A DNA stretch of 64,000 nucleotides from Ferruginibacter albus. GTDB lineage: Bacteria; Bacteroidota; Bacteroidia; Chitinophagales; Chitinophagaceae. The stretch covers positions 248,001-312,000 of the forward strand of contig NZ_CP083388.1 of NCBI RefSeq assembly GCF_020042285.1. Direction: 5' to 3'. Numbering within the stretch: the stretch's first letter is position 1; every line of letters begins with the position of its first letter. The notes beneath the pieces were generated by a model. That model was not told where the DNA came from, ran no database searches, and saw nothing but the letters and a program-made list of their open reading frames with translations. Both the position numbers and the translations under genes were made by a program. Positions 37,666-45,325 of the stretch are shown here, piece by piece.

Positions 37666-38973
37666 TTAATCAATTCTTATTATTTCGGCACCTAATTTTC
37701 TTAAGCGTTCATCTATGTTTTGATAGCCTCTGTCTATTTGTTCAATATTTTGAATAACGCTTTTTCCTTGTGCACTCAACGCTGCAATTAACAATGCAAC
37801 ACCCGCACGAATATCAGGGGAGCTCATAGTGATACCTCTTAACTGTTGTTTACGTTCCAATCCGATTACCACTGCACGATGCGGATCACACAAAATGATT
37901 TGAGCGCCCATCTCAATTAATTTATCTACAAAGAACAAGCGGCTTTCAAACATTTTTTGATGTATCAACACGCTGCCCCTTGCTTGTATCGCTGTAACTA
38001 AAACAATACTCAACAGGTCTGGAGTAAAGCCCGGCCAAGGATGGTCGTAAATCGTTAACACACCGCCATCCATAAATTTATGAATCTCATAAATATCCTG
38101 CGCAGGAATATGAATGTCATCTCCTTTAAAATTGAGTTGGATACCCAATTGCTGAAATTTTTCAGGAATAATGCCAAGATGTTTAATGCCTGCACCTTTA
38201 ATGGTGATATCGCTTTGTGTCATTGCTGCCAAACCAATAAAGCTGCCTACTTCGATCATGTCGGGCAATACGGTATGTTCGGTTCCTTTTAAATAATCAA
38301 CACCTTCGATCTTTAATAAATTACTGCCGATACCGTTGATCTTTGCTCCCATGCGATTGAGCATTTCGCAAAGCTGTTGTAAGTATGGCTCACAGGCAGC
38401 ATTATAGATCTCTGTTATACCGCTTGCCATTACAGCTGCCATTACCAGGTTAGCCGTTCCCGTTACACTTGGTTCATCCAGCAACATTGTAGTGCCTTGT
38501 AAGCCCTTAGTGTTCAAATGAAAAAAACCATCATCACTATTGTATTCAAAAGAAGCGCCTAATTTTTGAAAGCCGATTATATGCGTATCTAATCTTCTTC
38601 TTCCAATCTTATCACCACCGGGTTTGGGTATATATGCTTTTTTAAATCTAGATAACATAGGACCGGCAAGCATTACAGAGCCTCTCAGTCTTCCGCTTTT
38701 TTTATGATACTCTTTGCTGTGTAAGTATTCAACATCTACATCATCTGCCTGGAAAGTGTACGTGCTGCTGTTTATTTTTTCGATCTTCACTTTCATTTCT
38801 CCTAATAACTCGATCAATAAATTCACGTCAATGATATCGGGAATATTTTTGATCGTTACTTTTTCAGGAGTAAGCAATACCGCTGAAACGATTTGGAGCG
38901 CCTCGTTTTTGGCGCCTTGAGGAATAATTTCACCTGATAATTTTTTCCCGCCTTTTACTTCAAATGAACCCAT
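37666..38973 (-). CDS. murA: UDP-N-acetylglucosamine 1-carboxyvinyltransferase
   Basis: A 435-residue enzyme of the first committed step of peptidoglycan synthesis: it transfers enolpyruvate from PEP to UDP-GlcNAc in the cytoplasm. The two-lobed EPSP-synthase-like fold is shown by GAKNEALQIVSAVLL at residues 20-34 and SPDIRAGVALLIAAL near 388-402. The loop that holds the fosfomycin-reactive cysteine (C115 in E. coli, GGCTIG) here reads GGDKIG with D121, as in enzymes naturally insensitive to fosfomycin. The start MGSFEVKGGKKLSG is family-typical. First gene of the murA-gmk-CNNM unit; a hairpin lies in its leader. Confidence 0.95.
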   Translation of the reverse strand: MGSFEVKGGKKLSGEIIPQGAKNEALQIVSAVLLTPEKVTIKNIPDIIDVNLLIELLGEMKVKIEKINSSTYTFQADDVDVEYLHSKEYHKKSGRLRGSVMLAGPMLSRFKKAYIPKPGGDKIGRRRLDTHIIGFQKLGASFEYNSDDGFFHLNTKGLQGTTMLLDEPSVTGTANLVMAAVMASGITEIYNAACEPYLQQLCEMLNRMGAKINGIGSNLLKIEGVDYLKGTEHTVLPDMIEVGSFIGLAAMTQSDITIKGAGIKHLGIIPEKFQQLGIQLNFKGDDIHIPAQDIYEIHKFMDGGVLTIYDHPWPGFTPDLLSIVLVTAIQARGSVLIHQKMFESRLFFVDKLIEMGAQIILCDPHRAVVIGLERKQQLRGITMSSPDIRAGVALLIAALSAQGKSVIQNIEQIDRGYQNIDERLRKLGAEIIRID

Positions 38974-39010
38974 CGTTATTTAATAATTTAATTGTGCTTT
39001 GTTTTTATTT

Positions 39011-39054
39011 CACGCAAAGAGCGTTAAGAAGATCAAGGCGCAAAGATTTTGCGC
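39011..39054. repeat. CGCAAAG-type repeat with hairpin in the murA leader
   Basis: Imperfect repeats of GCGCAAAGA/CACGCAAAGAGCG, ending in a perfect hairpin GCGCAAA-GAT-TTTGCGC (39038-39054). It lies 38-81 bases upstream of the murA ATG, between murA and the DUF4290 terminator. Confidence 0.5.
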
Positions 39055-39145
39055 TGTAAATATTAATTATTAAAAAGAATCTTCAAAATTTTAGTCTTTC
39101 AAAATCCTACCCAAAGAAAGATTTTGAAAAGCGTTTAAAATAAAA

Positions 39146-39171
39146 CCCTGACATTAATAAAAATATCAGGG
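39146..39171 (-). terminator. Terminator of the DUF4290 gene
   Basis: On the minus strand CCCTGA and TCAGGG form the stem (extendable by weak pairs) with a 14-base loop, followed by TTTTATTTT. It lies 22 bases after the stop. Confidence 0.6.
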
Positions 39172-39193
39172 CTTTAAAATGCTTATTTGATTT

Positions 39194-39925
39194 TTAATAT
39201 CTTTTTTTAAAGTTGCGGTTATTATTGTTGTTCCGGTTATTATCACGTCCGCCACCACCTCTGTTGTCTCGTCTGCCACCACCGTTATTATTGTTTCTAT
39301 TGTTGTCTCTGTTATCTCTTCCACCAAAATTTTTGCGATAGCCGCCACCATTATTACTTCTGTAGTCTTCGCTGCTTCTGTTGTCGGTGCGGTGTTTTAC
39401 AAACGGACGATTATTAAATTCTAATTGTCCTTCAGTAATAGTATGTAACTCGCTTTGGATATTATCATCATGCACCAGCTCTTTATGCCAGTTGCTGTAT
39501 GTAAGCTTCATGTAATAAGCAATGGCATTGGCAAAGCCTTGACGCTTTTCTGGATTTTCTTCATCCAATGCCTTATCAATTACTACTTCAATATTTTTCC
39601 CAAGATGATTATAACGGGGATATCTTTTCGGATAGCGTAAACGTTCAGGTTTTGCTTTTAAGGTTTCTTTAGTTGGGATGGGGTAAGGACTTTCCACATC
39701 CAACTTAAATTCACTTATCAAAAACAAATGATCCCATAGTTTATGACGGAAGTCTTCAACATTTTTTAAATGAGGATTTAAAAAACCCATTAACTCAATT
39801 AACGCTTGTGCGTTACGTTGTCTTTTTTCGGCGTCTTCAATAGACAATACAAATTCCACCATCTTTTGGATATGACGGCCATATTCTCTCATGATCAAAT
39901 GGTTCCGTGTGGTGTTGTACTCCAT
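39194..39925 (-). CDS. DUF4290 family protein with Arg/Gly/Asn-rich tail
   Basis: A 243-residue protein. Residues 1-175 match the Bacteroidota family DUF4290: it opens MEYNTTRNHLIMREYGRHIQ, then HPHLKNVEDFRHKLWDHL-like and FKLDVESPYPIP segments. The family is helical, found almost only in this phylum, and has no known function. The last 55 residues are low-complexity, made of RDN, NNN and GGGR repeats, resembling RGG-type RNA-binding tails. The frame is open to 40102, but the extension overlaps the VanZ-like gene; 39925 is the canonical start and lies about 20 bases after a predicted transcript start. Confidence 0.82.
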   Translation of the reverse strand: MEYNTTRNHLIMREYGRHIQKMVEFVLSIEDAEKRQRNAQALIELMGFLNPHLKNVEDFRHKLWDHLFLISEFKLDVESPYPIPTKETLKAKPERLRYPKRYPRYNHLGKNIEVVIDKALDEENPEKRQGFANAIAYYMKLTYSNWHKELVHDDNIQSELHTITEGQLEFNNRPFVKHRTDNRSSEDYRSNNGGGYRKNFGGRDNRDNNRNNNNGGGRRDNRGGGGRDNNRNNNNNRNFKKRY

Positions 39926-39950
39926 GTTCTCTGTATTCAGCATATATCTA

Positions 39951-39958
39951 CAAAAATA
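39951..39958 (-). promoter_or_regulatory. Promoter -7 element of the DUF4290 gene
   Basis: On the minus strand this reads TATTTTTG, an exact TAnnTTTG. The predicted start near 39945 leaves about 20 bases before the ATG at 39925. The -33 element is at a non-standard distance. Confidence 0.4.
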
Positions 39959-40019
39959 GTGAAAACTAAACCAAGCTGCAAGTTTGCTAACAGCTATTAA
40001 GCCATATGAGCCTATAATA

Positions 40020-40415
40020 TTAAGATTTTGTATATCTTTTCTTGCTAAAGAAGTAACCAATGGCGGCGCCAATTGAGTCTGCCAGCCAATCGAGGGGATC
40101 ATAAGTCCTTCCTACGATCCAGAATTTTTGGATCAATTCGGTACAATAGCCCCAAATACTGGTGGCTATGGCAATGTATAAAAAATACTTTTTTCTTTTT
40201 TCGATGGAGATGGAAGTATTCTTAAACGGCCAGCAAAACAGGGTAGTTAACATGCCAAAAACTCCCATATGAACCACTTTGTCAAAGTCCAGTTCGTCTA
40301 AGAAAGTTTTCGGAATATCTTTTCCCGGTAATGCAATCAATGTCAATACAAAAGCAAACCAAATAATGCCCGGTATAAATTTTAAGAAAGAAGGTTTGCG
40401 TAGATCTTGCATCAA
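40020..40415 (-). CDS. VanZ-like membrane protein
   Basis: A 131-residue protein with four membrane segments, matching the VanZ-like family (PF04892): LIALPGKDIPKTFLDELDFDKVVHMGVFGMLTTLF and the end ELIQKFWIVGRTYDPLDWLADSIGAAIGYFF, where the D-x2-D-x4-N/S-x2-G pattern is the family hallmark. VanZ is linked to low-level teicoplanin resistance in Enterococcus, but most chromosomal homologues have no known role. Its stop-start contact with gcvH (end of gcvH one base away) suggests cotranscription. Confidence 0.85.
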   Translation of the reverse strand: MMQDLRKPSFLKFIPGIIWFAFVLTLIALPGKDIPKTFLDELDFDKVVHMGVFGMLTTLFCWPFKNTSISIEKRKKYFLYIAIATSIWGYCTELIQKFWIVGRTYDPLDWLADSIGAAIGYFFSKKRYTKS

Positions 40416-40793
40416 TTAGCTGACTAAAGCAGTGTATGCTTCTGCGGTTAATAAAGATTCGATATCTGCAGGATTAGAAGTTGTTACTTTAATTATCCAG
40501 CCTTCTCCGTAAGGGTCTGTGTTTATTAATTCGGGTTGCGATTCCAATGCAGGATTGATTTCTATAACGGTACCGGCTATCGGCAAAAACAAATCACTTA
40601 CTGTTTTAACAGCTTCAATAGTTCCGAAGATTTCTTCGGCTGCCAATGTTTTTCCATTGGAGGTAATATCTACAAAAACAATATCGCCTAATTCTCCTTG
40701 TGCAAAATCGGTAATTCCGATAGTGGCTGTGTTTCCATCAATTGAGATCCATTCGTGATCTTTAGTGTAGCGAAGGTTTGCGGGTGCATTCAT
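40416..40793 (-). CDS. gcvH: Glycine cleavage system H protein
   Basis: The 125-residue lipoyl carrier of the glycine cleavage system, which moves the aminomethyl group from the P protein to the T protein. The lipoylated lysine is K63 in [15 protein letters not shown], and the surrounding sandwich fold includes [32 protein letters not shown]. The length is typical. Other gcv genes (gcvP, gcvT) are not in the window, which is common in Bacteroidota. It is followed immediately by the VanZ-like gene. Confidence 0.96.
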   Translation of the reverse strand: MNAPANLRYTKDHEWISIDGNTATIGITDFAQGELGDIVFVDITSNGKTLAAEEIFGTIEAVKTVSDLFLPIAGTVIEINPALESQPELINTDPYGEGWIIKVTTSNPADIESLLTAEAYTALVS

Positions 40794-40866
40794 AGCAAGT
40801 CAGTTTTTCAAATTTTAAAGGTGTATTCAATACTGCAAAATAATAATTTTATTCAGTTTATTGCAG

Positions 40867-41616
40867 TTATGGTTTTATAATTTCAATTTTCATCCTGATA
40901 TCAGTCAAAGGACGATCATTACCATCTTTTGCTGCAGCCGAAATTTTATCAACTGCATCCATGCCTGATTCAACTTCTCCAAACACTGTATAGTTCTGAT
41001 CTAACCAGGGAACACCGCCGATTGTTGTATAAGCAGTTCTTTCTTCCGGCGTGAATTTTCGGTTCATTCTTAATTCAAACTGATTCAATTCATCATTAGA
41101 AAATATTCTTCCCGTTACAATATAGAACTGGCAAGCGTTGCTGGATTTCATCGGATTTACGTTGTCGCCATTTCTTGCAGCAGCCAGTACACCGCGTTTA
41201 TGAAATAAATAAGGTTTGAATTCTGCAGGAGTCATCGTCATTGTATCGCCACCATTTCCTAAAAATGCGCCGGGTGCTGCATTTTTACTGGTAGGATCGC
41301 CGCCTTGAATCATGAAATTGGGAATTACCCGATGAAACAGTAAGCTGTCATAAAATTTTTGTTTTACCAGCTTTACAAAATTATTGCGATGATTAGGTGT
41401 GGAGTCGCTCAGTTTAATAACGATAATGCCTGAATCGGTAGTGATCTTTATACGTACGTTTGAAAGTGTTTTAGGAGCAATAGGTTTAGCCGCTATTTTT
41501 TTTGTAACAACCGGTTTTTTTGCAGGAAAGCTTTTTTTTACTTGTGCAATGCTGCTAAAAGCGAAACAGTTTATCAGCATACATAAAAAAGATGCTGCAA
41601 CAATTTGTTTTTTCAT
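40867..41616 (-). CDS. Exported cyclophilin-type peptidyl-prolyl isomerase
   Basis: A 249-residue protein with a signal peptide (MKKQIVAASFLCMLINCFAF then SSIAQ), a lysine- and proline-rich linker, and a cyclophilin domain from about residue 55. Motifs: NFVKLVKQKFYDSLLFHRVIPNFMIQGGDP (catalytic arginine region) and a core with AARNGDNVNPMKSSNACQFYIVTG. It catalyses proline cis-trans isomerisation during folding in the periplasm. The ATG at 41616 is chosen over the open frame to 41673, as it gives a proper signal peptide and avoids overlap with the next gene. Confidence 0.9.
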   Translation of the reverse strand: MKKQIVAASFLCMLINCFAFSSIAQVKKSFPAKKPVVTKKIAAKPIAPKTLSNVRIKITTDSGIIVIKLSDSTPNHRNNFVKLVKQKFYDSLLFHRVIPNFMIQGGDPTSKNAAPGAFLGNGGDTMTMTPAEFKPYLFHKRGVLAAARNGDNVNPMKSSNACQFYIVTGRIFSNDELNQFELRMNRKFTPEERTAYTTIGGVPWLDQNYTVFGEVESGMDAVDKISAAAKDGNDRPLTDIRMKIEIIKP

Positions 41617-41632
41617 TTTGTAAGATTCTAAT

Positions 41633-41986
41633 TTATTGGTCTGTAAGAATATCGCTAAAATACAGCAGTACATGATCTTTTAAAAAATTTTCCTGCTCAA
41701 ATAAATTGAAAGGCGGCAATTCTTTTAATTGTTTAAAATGCGGCCAACCTTCCTCATCATGTCCTTCCAATACATAATAACCACTTTGAGAAAGCACCGT
41801 ACAAACGGCAATGTGCATCAGGTCTTGCTTTTGTTCCTTGGTGTATTCCTGCTGCCCGTGTCCTAATTCCTGAACACCAATTAAAAAGAGTATTCCATCC
41901 ATTTCGGGCTTGATACCTAATTTCTCTTTTAATTTTATCCGGAGCTTGAGCCAACGTATTTGTAGATCGTCTTTTGCAGATTGCAT
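41633..41986 (-). CDS. Conserved hypothetical protein, function unknown
   Basis: A 117-residue soluble protein without signal peptide or membrane segment. It reads as a basic N-terminal helix (LQIRWLKLRIKLKEKLG), a hydrophobic core with ILFLIGVQELGHG, and a C-terminal region with WPHFKQLKELPPFN. It looks like a compact helical protein; I cannot name the family. The ATG at 41986 is used; the frame extends two codons to a TTG. It lies 16 bases upstream of the cyclophilin gene on the same strand, which suggests cotranscription, and divergently from serS. Confidence 0.65.
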   Translation of the reverse strand: MQSAKDDLQIRWLKLRIKLKEKLGIKPEMDGILFLIGVQELGHGQQEYTKEQKQDLMHIAVCTVLSQSGYYVLEGHDEEGWPHFKQLKELPPFNLFEQENFLKDHVLLYFSDILTDQ

Positions 41987-42017
41987 ACACAAATTTATGG
42001 ATTAAGGAAGGGAAGTT

Positions 42018-42025
42018 TATCTTTG
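42018..42025 (+). promoter_or_regulatory. Promoter -7 element of serS
   Basis: TATCTTTG matches TAnnTTTG exactly, with TTTA at 41994-41997 as a possible -33 element (20-base spacer). Transcription would start near 42032, giving a serS leader of about 119 bases that contains dispersed repeat copy C. Confidence 0.5.
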
Positions 42026-42040
42026 CACGCACCTTATTAT

Positions 42041-42090
42041 AGTTGAATAAGGAATAAAAAGTATAAGTGAGTGACACAACGATGTTCAAT
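42041..42090 (+). repeat. Dispersed intergenic repeat, copy C
   Basis: Begins AGTTGAATAA, contains GAGTGACACAACGATG and ends with GTTCAAT. It lies in the probable 5' leader of serS, 60 bases before the ATG, in the sense orientation. It is one base longer than the other copies in the variable middle part. Confidence 0.7.
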
Positions 42091-42150
42091 TGAGATAAAA
42101 TGTTGATGTCAAAAAAATAAATAGAATAAAATAAATCATCGTTCAGAAAA

Positions 42151-43419
42151 ATGTTACAGATCAATTTTATCAGGCAGAATGCGGACTTAGTAAAGGAAAG
42201 ATTAAGCGTAAAAAACTTTTCGGATTTGGGTTTGATAGATAAAATTTTGCAAGCCGATGAACAACTGCGGAAGTTAAAAACGGAAACCGAAACCTTGCAG
42301 GCATCGATGAATGCAGCCAGCAAAGAGATCGGCATGTTGATGGGTAAAGGCGATAAAGCTGCTGCTGAAGAGAAAAAGCAAGAAGTTGCGCAACATAAAA
42401 ACACTTTGCAACAATTAAATGAACAATTGGTAGTTGCAGAAAAATCGTTACATGATGAAGTGGTAAAGCTTCCTAATCTTCCCAGTACTTTGGTTCCAAA
42501 AGGAAAAACTCCGGAAGACAATGAAGTGGTTCGTGAAGCCGGTGTAAAACCAACATTGCCTGCAAACGCAGTTCCACATTGGGATTTGATAAAGCAATAT
42601 GATTTGGTGGATTTTGAGACCGGCGCAAAAATTACCGGCAGCGGATTTCCTTTATACAAAGGCAAGGGGGCAAAATTGCAACGTGCGTTGATTCAATATT
42701 TTTTAGATTATAATACTGCAGCTGGTTATACAGAGTATTTACCTCCGCACATGGTGAACGAAGCTACGGCTTACGGTACCGGGCAATTGCCGGATAAAGA
42801 AGGACAGATGTATCATGTAACGGAAGATGGATTTTATTTGATACCGACTGCGGAAGTTCCGGTTACAAATATTTATAGAGATGAAATTGTAAAGGAAGAA
42901 GAATTGCCCATCAAGATGACGGCATATACGCCTTGTTTTAGACGTGAAGCCGGCAGCTTTGGAAAAGACGTACGAGGATTGAATCGTGTGCATCAATTCG
43001 ATAAAGTTGAGGTGGTGCAATTGGTACATCCCAATAAGAGTTATGAAGTGTTGGATGAAATGGTAACGCATGTAGAAAAATTATTGAATGCATTGGAATT
43101 GCCGTATCGCATTCTTCGTTTATGCGGTGGCGATATGAGCTTTGCTTCTGCACTTACTTATGATTTTGAAGTGTACAGTGCTGCACAGGAGCGTTGGCTG
43201 GAATGCAGCAGCGTAAGCAACTTTGAAACATTTCAAACCAATCGTATGAAGATTCGTTACAAGGATGTTAATGGTAAAACACAATTGGTACATTCTTTAA
43301 ACGGTTCTTCATTAGCCTTGCCAAGAATAGTGGCTTGTTTGTTGGAAAACAATCAAACCGAAAAAGGAATTATGTTGCCGAAAGTATTGCATAGTTATTT
43401 TGGTGCCGATACTATTTAA
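42151..43419 (+). CDS. serS: Serine--tRNA ligase
   Basis: A 422-residue class II aminoacyl-tRNA synthetase that charges tRNA-Ser (and tRNA-Sec where present). The N-terminal coiled-coil arm (about 25-105) contacts the tRNA. The class II motifs follow: motif 2 with PCFRREAGSFGKDVRGLNRVHQFDKVE and motif 3 near NGSSLALPRIVACLLENNQ. The length is normal. The start MLQINFIRQNADLVKERL is family-typical. It has its own promoter with a leader holding repeat copy C. Confidence 0.97.
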   Translation: MLQINFIRQNADLVKERLSVKNFSDLGLIDKILQADEQLRKLKTETETLQASMNAASKEIGMLMGKGDKAAAEEKKQEVAQHKNTLQQLNEQLVVAEKSLHDEVVKLPNLPSTLVPKGKTPEDNEVVREAGVKPTLPANAVPHWDLIKQYDLVDFETGAKITGSGFPLYKGKGAKLQRALIQYFLDYNTAAGYTEYLPPHMVNEATAYGTGQLPDKEGQMYHVTEDGFYLIPTAEVPVTNIYRDEIVKEEELPIKMTAYTPCFRREAGSFGKDVRGLNRVHQFDKVEVVQLVHPNKSYEVLDEMVTHVEKLLNALELPYRILRLCGGDMSFASALTYDFEVYSAAQERWLECSSVSNFETFQTNRMKIRYKDVNGKTQLVHSLNGSSLALPRIVACLLENNQTEKGIMLPKVLHSYFGADTI

Positions 43420-43450
43420 TGCTACATTTATAATTGTAAAATAAACCGCA

Positions 43451-43747
43451 ATGAAAAAATATTTTGTAGCGCTTACATTAATCGCTTTTGTTTGGAGCTG
43501 TTCTCCTAAAACTACTCCAACTACAACTACCACGACTCCTGCACCTGCAAAGCCTTCCGGTGATGTAGCGGCGGGTAAAGAAACTTATGAAGCAAAATGT
43601 GGTCGCTGTCATGGCTTACCTAATCCCGGTGATTTTACTGCTACAAAATGGCCCCATATTATAGATGAAATGGCTCCTAAAGCTAAACTGGACGGTACTG
43701 AAACAGCAAATGTGTTGGCGTACGTTTTAGCAAACGCAAAACAATAA
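43451..43747 (+). CDS. Small c-type cytochrome lipoprotein
   Basis: A 98-residue exported protein. The signal peptide ends in a lipobox FVWSC (C17), then a threonine- and proline-rich linker (TTPTTTTTTPAPAKP) leads to a single haem c domain with the CGRCH motif (C50, C53, H54). M74 is a candidate for the sixth haem ligand. It is probably anchored to a membrane facing the periplasm and acts as an electron carrier. It lies 31 bases after serS, and 99 bases before the DUF1800 gene. Confidence 0.88.
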   Translation: MKKYFVALTLIAFVWSCSPKTTPTTTTTTPAPAKPSGDVAAGKETYEAKCGRCHGLPNPGDFTATKWPHIIDEMAPKAKLDGTETANVLAYVLANAKQ

Positions 43748-43846
43748 TTCAACTGAATTAAATTAAGTTTATGATTGGTTAAACCTTGTATTTGTTGCAG
43801 GGTCTGACAGGCTGTTTTTGTATATTGCAACAACACCTTCACTGCC

Positions 43847-45301
43847 ATGATCATAACCAATCGTTTAAAAAACCAACATCTTCTTTGGCGTGCAGGCTTT
43901 GGGCCAACGGCAAGTGATGCTCCCTCGCTTGGTAACATCTCGCAAAAAAAAATGTGGGAACAATTAATAAAATCTTCTTCTAAATCTCCGGATAAAATTA
44001 ATGTAGCTTCTAATCGTTTCGATGGCTTGATGCAAGGCATTAAGGATATTGAAAAAATGAAGGAGCTGAGTAAAGAAGACAAGAAAGAATTGCGCCGCCA
44101 GTCTGCTGATGATTTGAAAAATCTGAATGTAAGCTGGATGAATGAAATGATTACAGGCAAAGATCAGTTGCGTGAAAAGATGAGTTTATTCTGGCATGGA
44201 CATTTTGCATGCAGAGTTATCAATATTTATTTTCAACAGGAATTGTTAGATGTCATTCGTCAAAATGCATTAGGAAATTTTGGCGACTTATTAAAAGGTG
44301 TTAGCAAGAGTGCGAGCATGTTACAATTTTTAAATAACCAGCAAAACAAAAAGCAGCATCCTAACGAAAACTTTGCCCGAGAAGTAATGGAATTATTTAC
44401 AATGGGCAGAGGTAATTATACAGAAGAAGATGTTAAAGAAGCAGCAAGAGCCTTTACAGGATGGGGTTTTAATCTGCAAGGTGAATTTGTTTTCCGGGAA
44501 AAACAACATGATGACGGAGGTAAAACTTTCTTAGGTAAAACAGGGAATTACAATGGCGATGATATTATAGATATTTTATTGGAGCAGTCACAAACATCGG
44601 TTTTCATTACTAAAAAGCTGTATCGCTTTCTTGTTAATGAAGATATAGATAGTACTAAAGTAGATTGGTTGGCAAAACGTTTTCATCAAAGCAATTATGA
44701 TATAAAAAAATTGCTGACTGATATTTTTACTGCAGATTGGTTCTATGAAGAAAAAAATATCGGCACACAAATAAAATCACCGATTGTATTGCTGGCGGGC
44801 ATCAGAAGAATATTGCCGTTGCAATTAAGCGATGATTTGTCACAATTACTCTTTCAAAAAGCATTAGGACAAACATTATTTTATCCACCCAATGTAGCAG
44901 GCTGGCCGGGCGGTAAGAATTGGATCGATAGCAGCACATTGATGTTACGGTTACGCATACCCCAAATAATTGCAGCGAATGAAACCATCAACATACAAAC
45001 CAAGCCTGATGATGATGTAATGATGGGTATGAGTAGTGAAGAGCGCATGGCCGCAAAGATGAATAAAGACTATGCTGATAAAGGAGTGAATGTAACAGTG
45101 GATTGGAATAGTGTAATAAACATGTTTGACAATGTATCACGAGATCAGTTATTGCAACAAATTTCCGACACTTTATTGCAGTCGCAAAGTCGTGTAAATA
45201 CTACAGTTTTAGAAAAATATCTGAAGACAGATACAAGAGAAAATTATATTAAGAGTGCTATGATAAATGTGATGAGCACGCCGGAGTATCAATTGTGTTA
45301 G
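43847..45301 (+). CDS. DUF1800 domain protein
   Basis: A 484-residue protein of the DUF1800 family (PF08811): the start HLLWRAGFGPTASD, then LREKMSLFWHGHFACRVI, NENFAREVMELFTMGRGNYTEEDVKEAARAFTGW and the end with FYPPNVAGWPGGKNWIDSSTLMLR are landmarks. There is no clear signal peptide. The family almost always lies next to a DUF1501 gene, as here, 18 bases before it. Biochemical function is not established. The central NEN-FARE-ELFTMG region is the most conserved and probably functional. Confidence 0.9.
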   Translation: MIITNRLKNQHLLWRAGFGPTASDAPSLGNISQKKMWEQLIKSSSKSPDKINVASNRFDGLMQGIKDIEKMKELSKEDKKELRRQSADDLKNLNVSWMNEMITGKDQLREKMSLFWHGHFACRVINIYFQQELLDVIRQNALGNFGDLLKGVSKSASMLQFLNNQQNKKQHPNENFAREVMELFTMGRGNYTEEDVKEAARAFTGWGFNLQGEFVFREKQHDDGGKTFLGKTGNYNGDDIIDILLEQSQTSVFITKKLYRFLVNEDIDSTKVDWLAKRFHQSNYDIKKLLTDIFTADWFYEEKNIGTQIKSPIVLLAGIRRILPLQLSDDLSQLLFQKALGQTLFYPPNVAGWPGGKNWIDSSTLMLRLRIPQIIAANETINIQTKPDDDVMMGMSSEERMAAKMNKDYADKGVNVTVDWNSVINMFDNVSRDQLLQQISDTLLQSQSRVNTTVLEKYLKTDTRENYIKSAMINVMSTPEYQLC

Positions 45302-45325
45302 TTGAATAATTTAAAATGATTGTCT

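Noticed and set aside
39230..39340. Short tandem-like DNA repeats resembling a CRISPR or satellite
   Set aside because: They encode the Arg/Gly/Asn-rich tail in frame; unit length is irregular and there are no spacers.
39166..39351. A 61-codon frame with TTTETTIIET-like repeats
   Set aside because: A shadow of the low-complexity tail of the DUF4290 gene in another frame on the same strand.
41990..41997. TAAATTTG on the minus strand as promoter of the 117-residue protein gene
   Set aside because: It lies four bases before the ATG, so transcription would start inside the gene.
41757..42665. A 302-codon open frame on the minus strand
   Set aside because: It lies antisense to the first part of serS and across the 41633-41986 gene; its composition is serine- and phenylalanine-rich, as expected of a shadow frame, with no domain.
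43609..44160. A 183-codon open frame on the minus strand
   Set aside because: Antisense to the cytochrome c and DUF1800 genes, both well supported; no recognisable motif.
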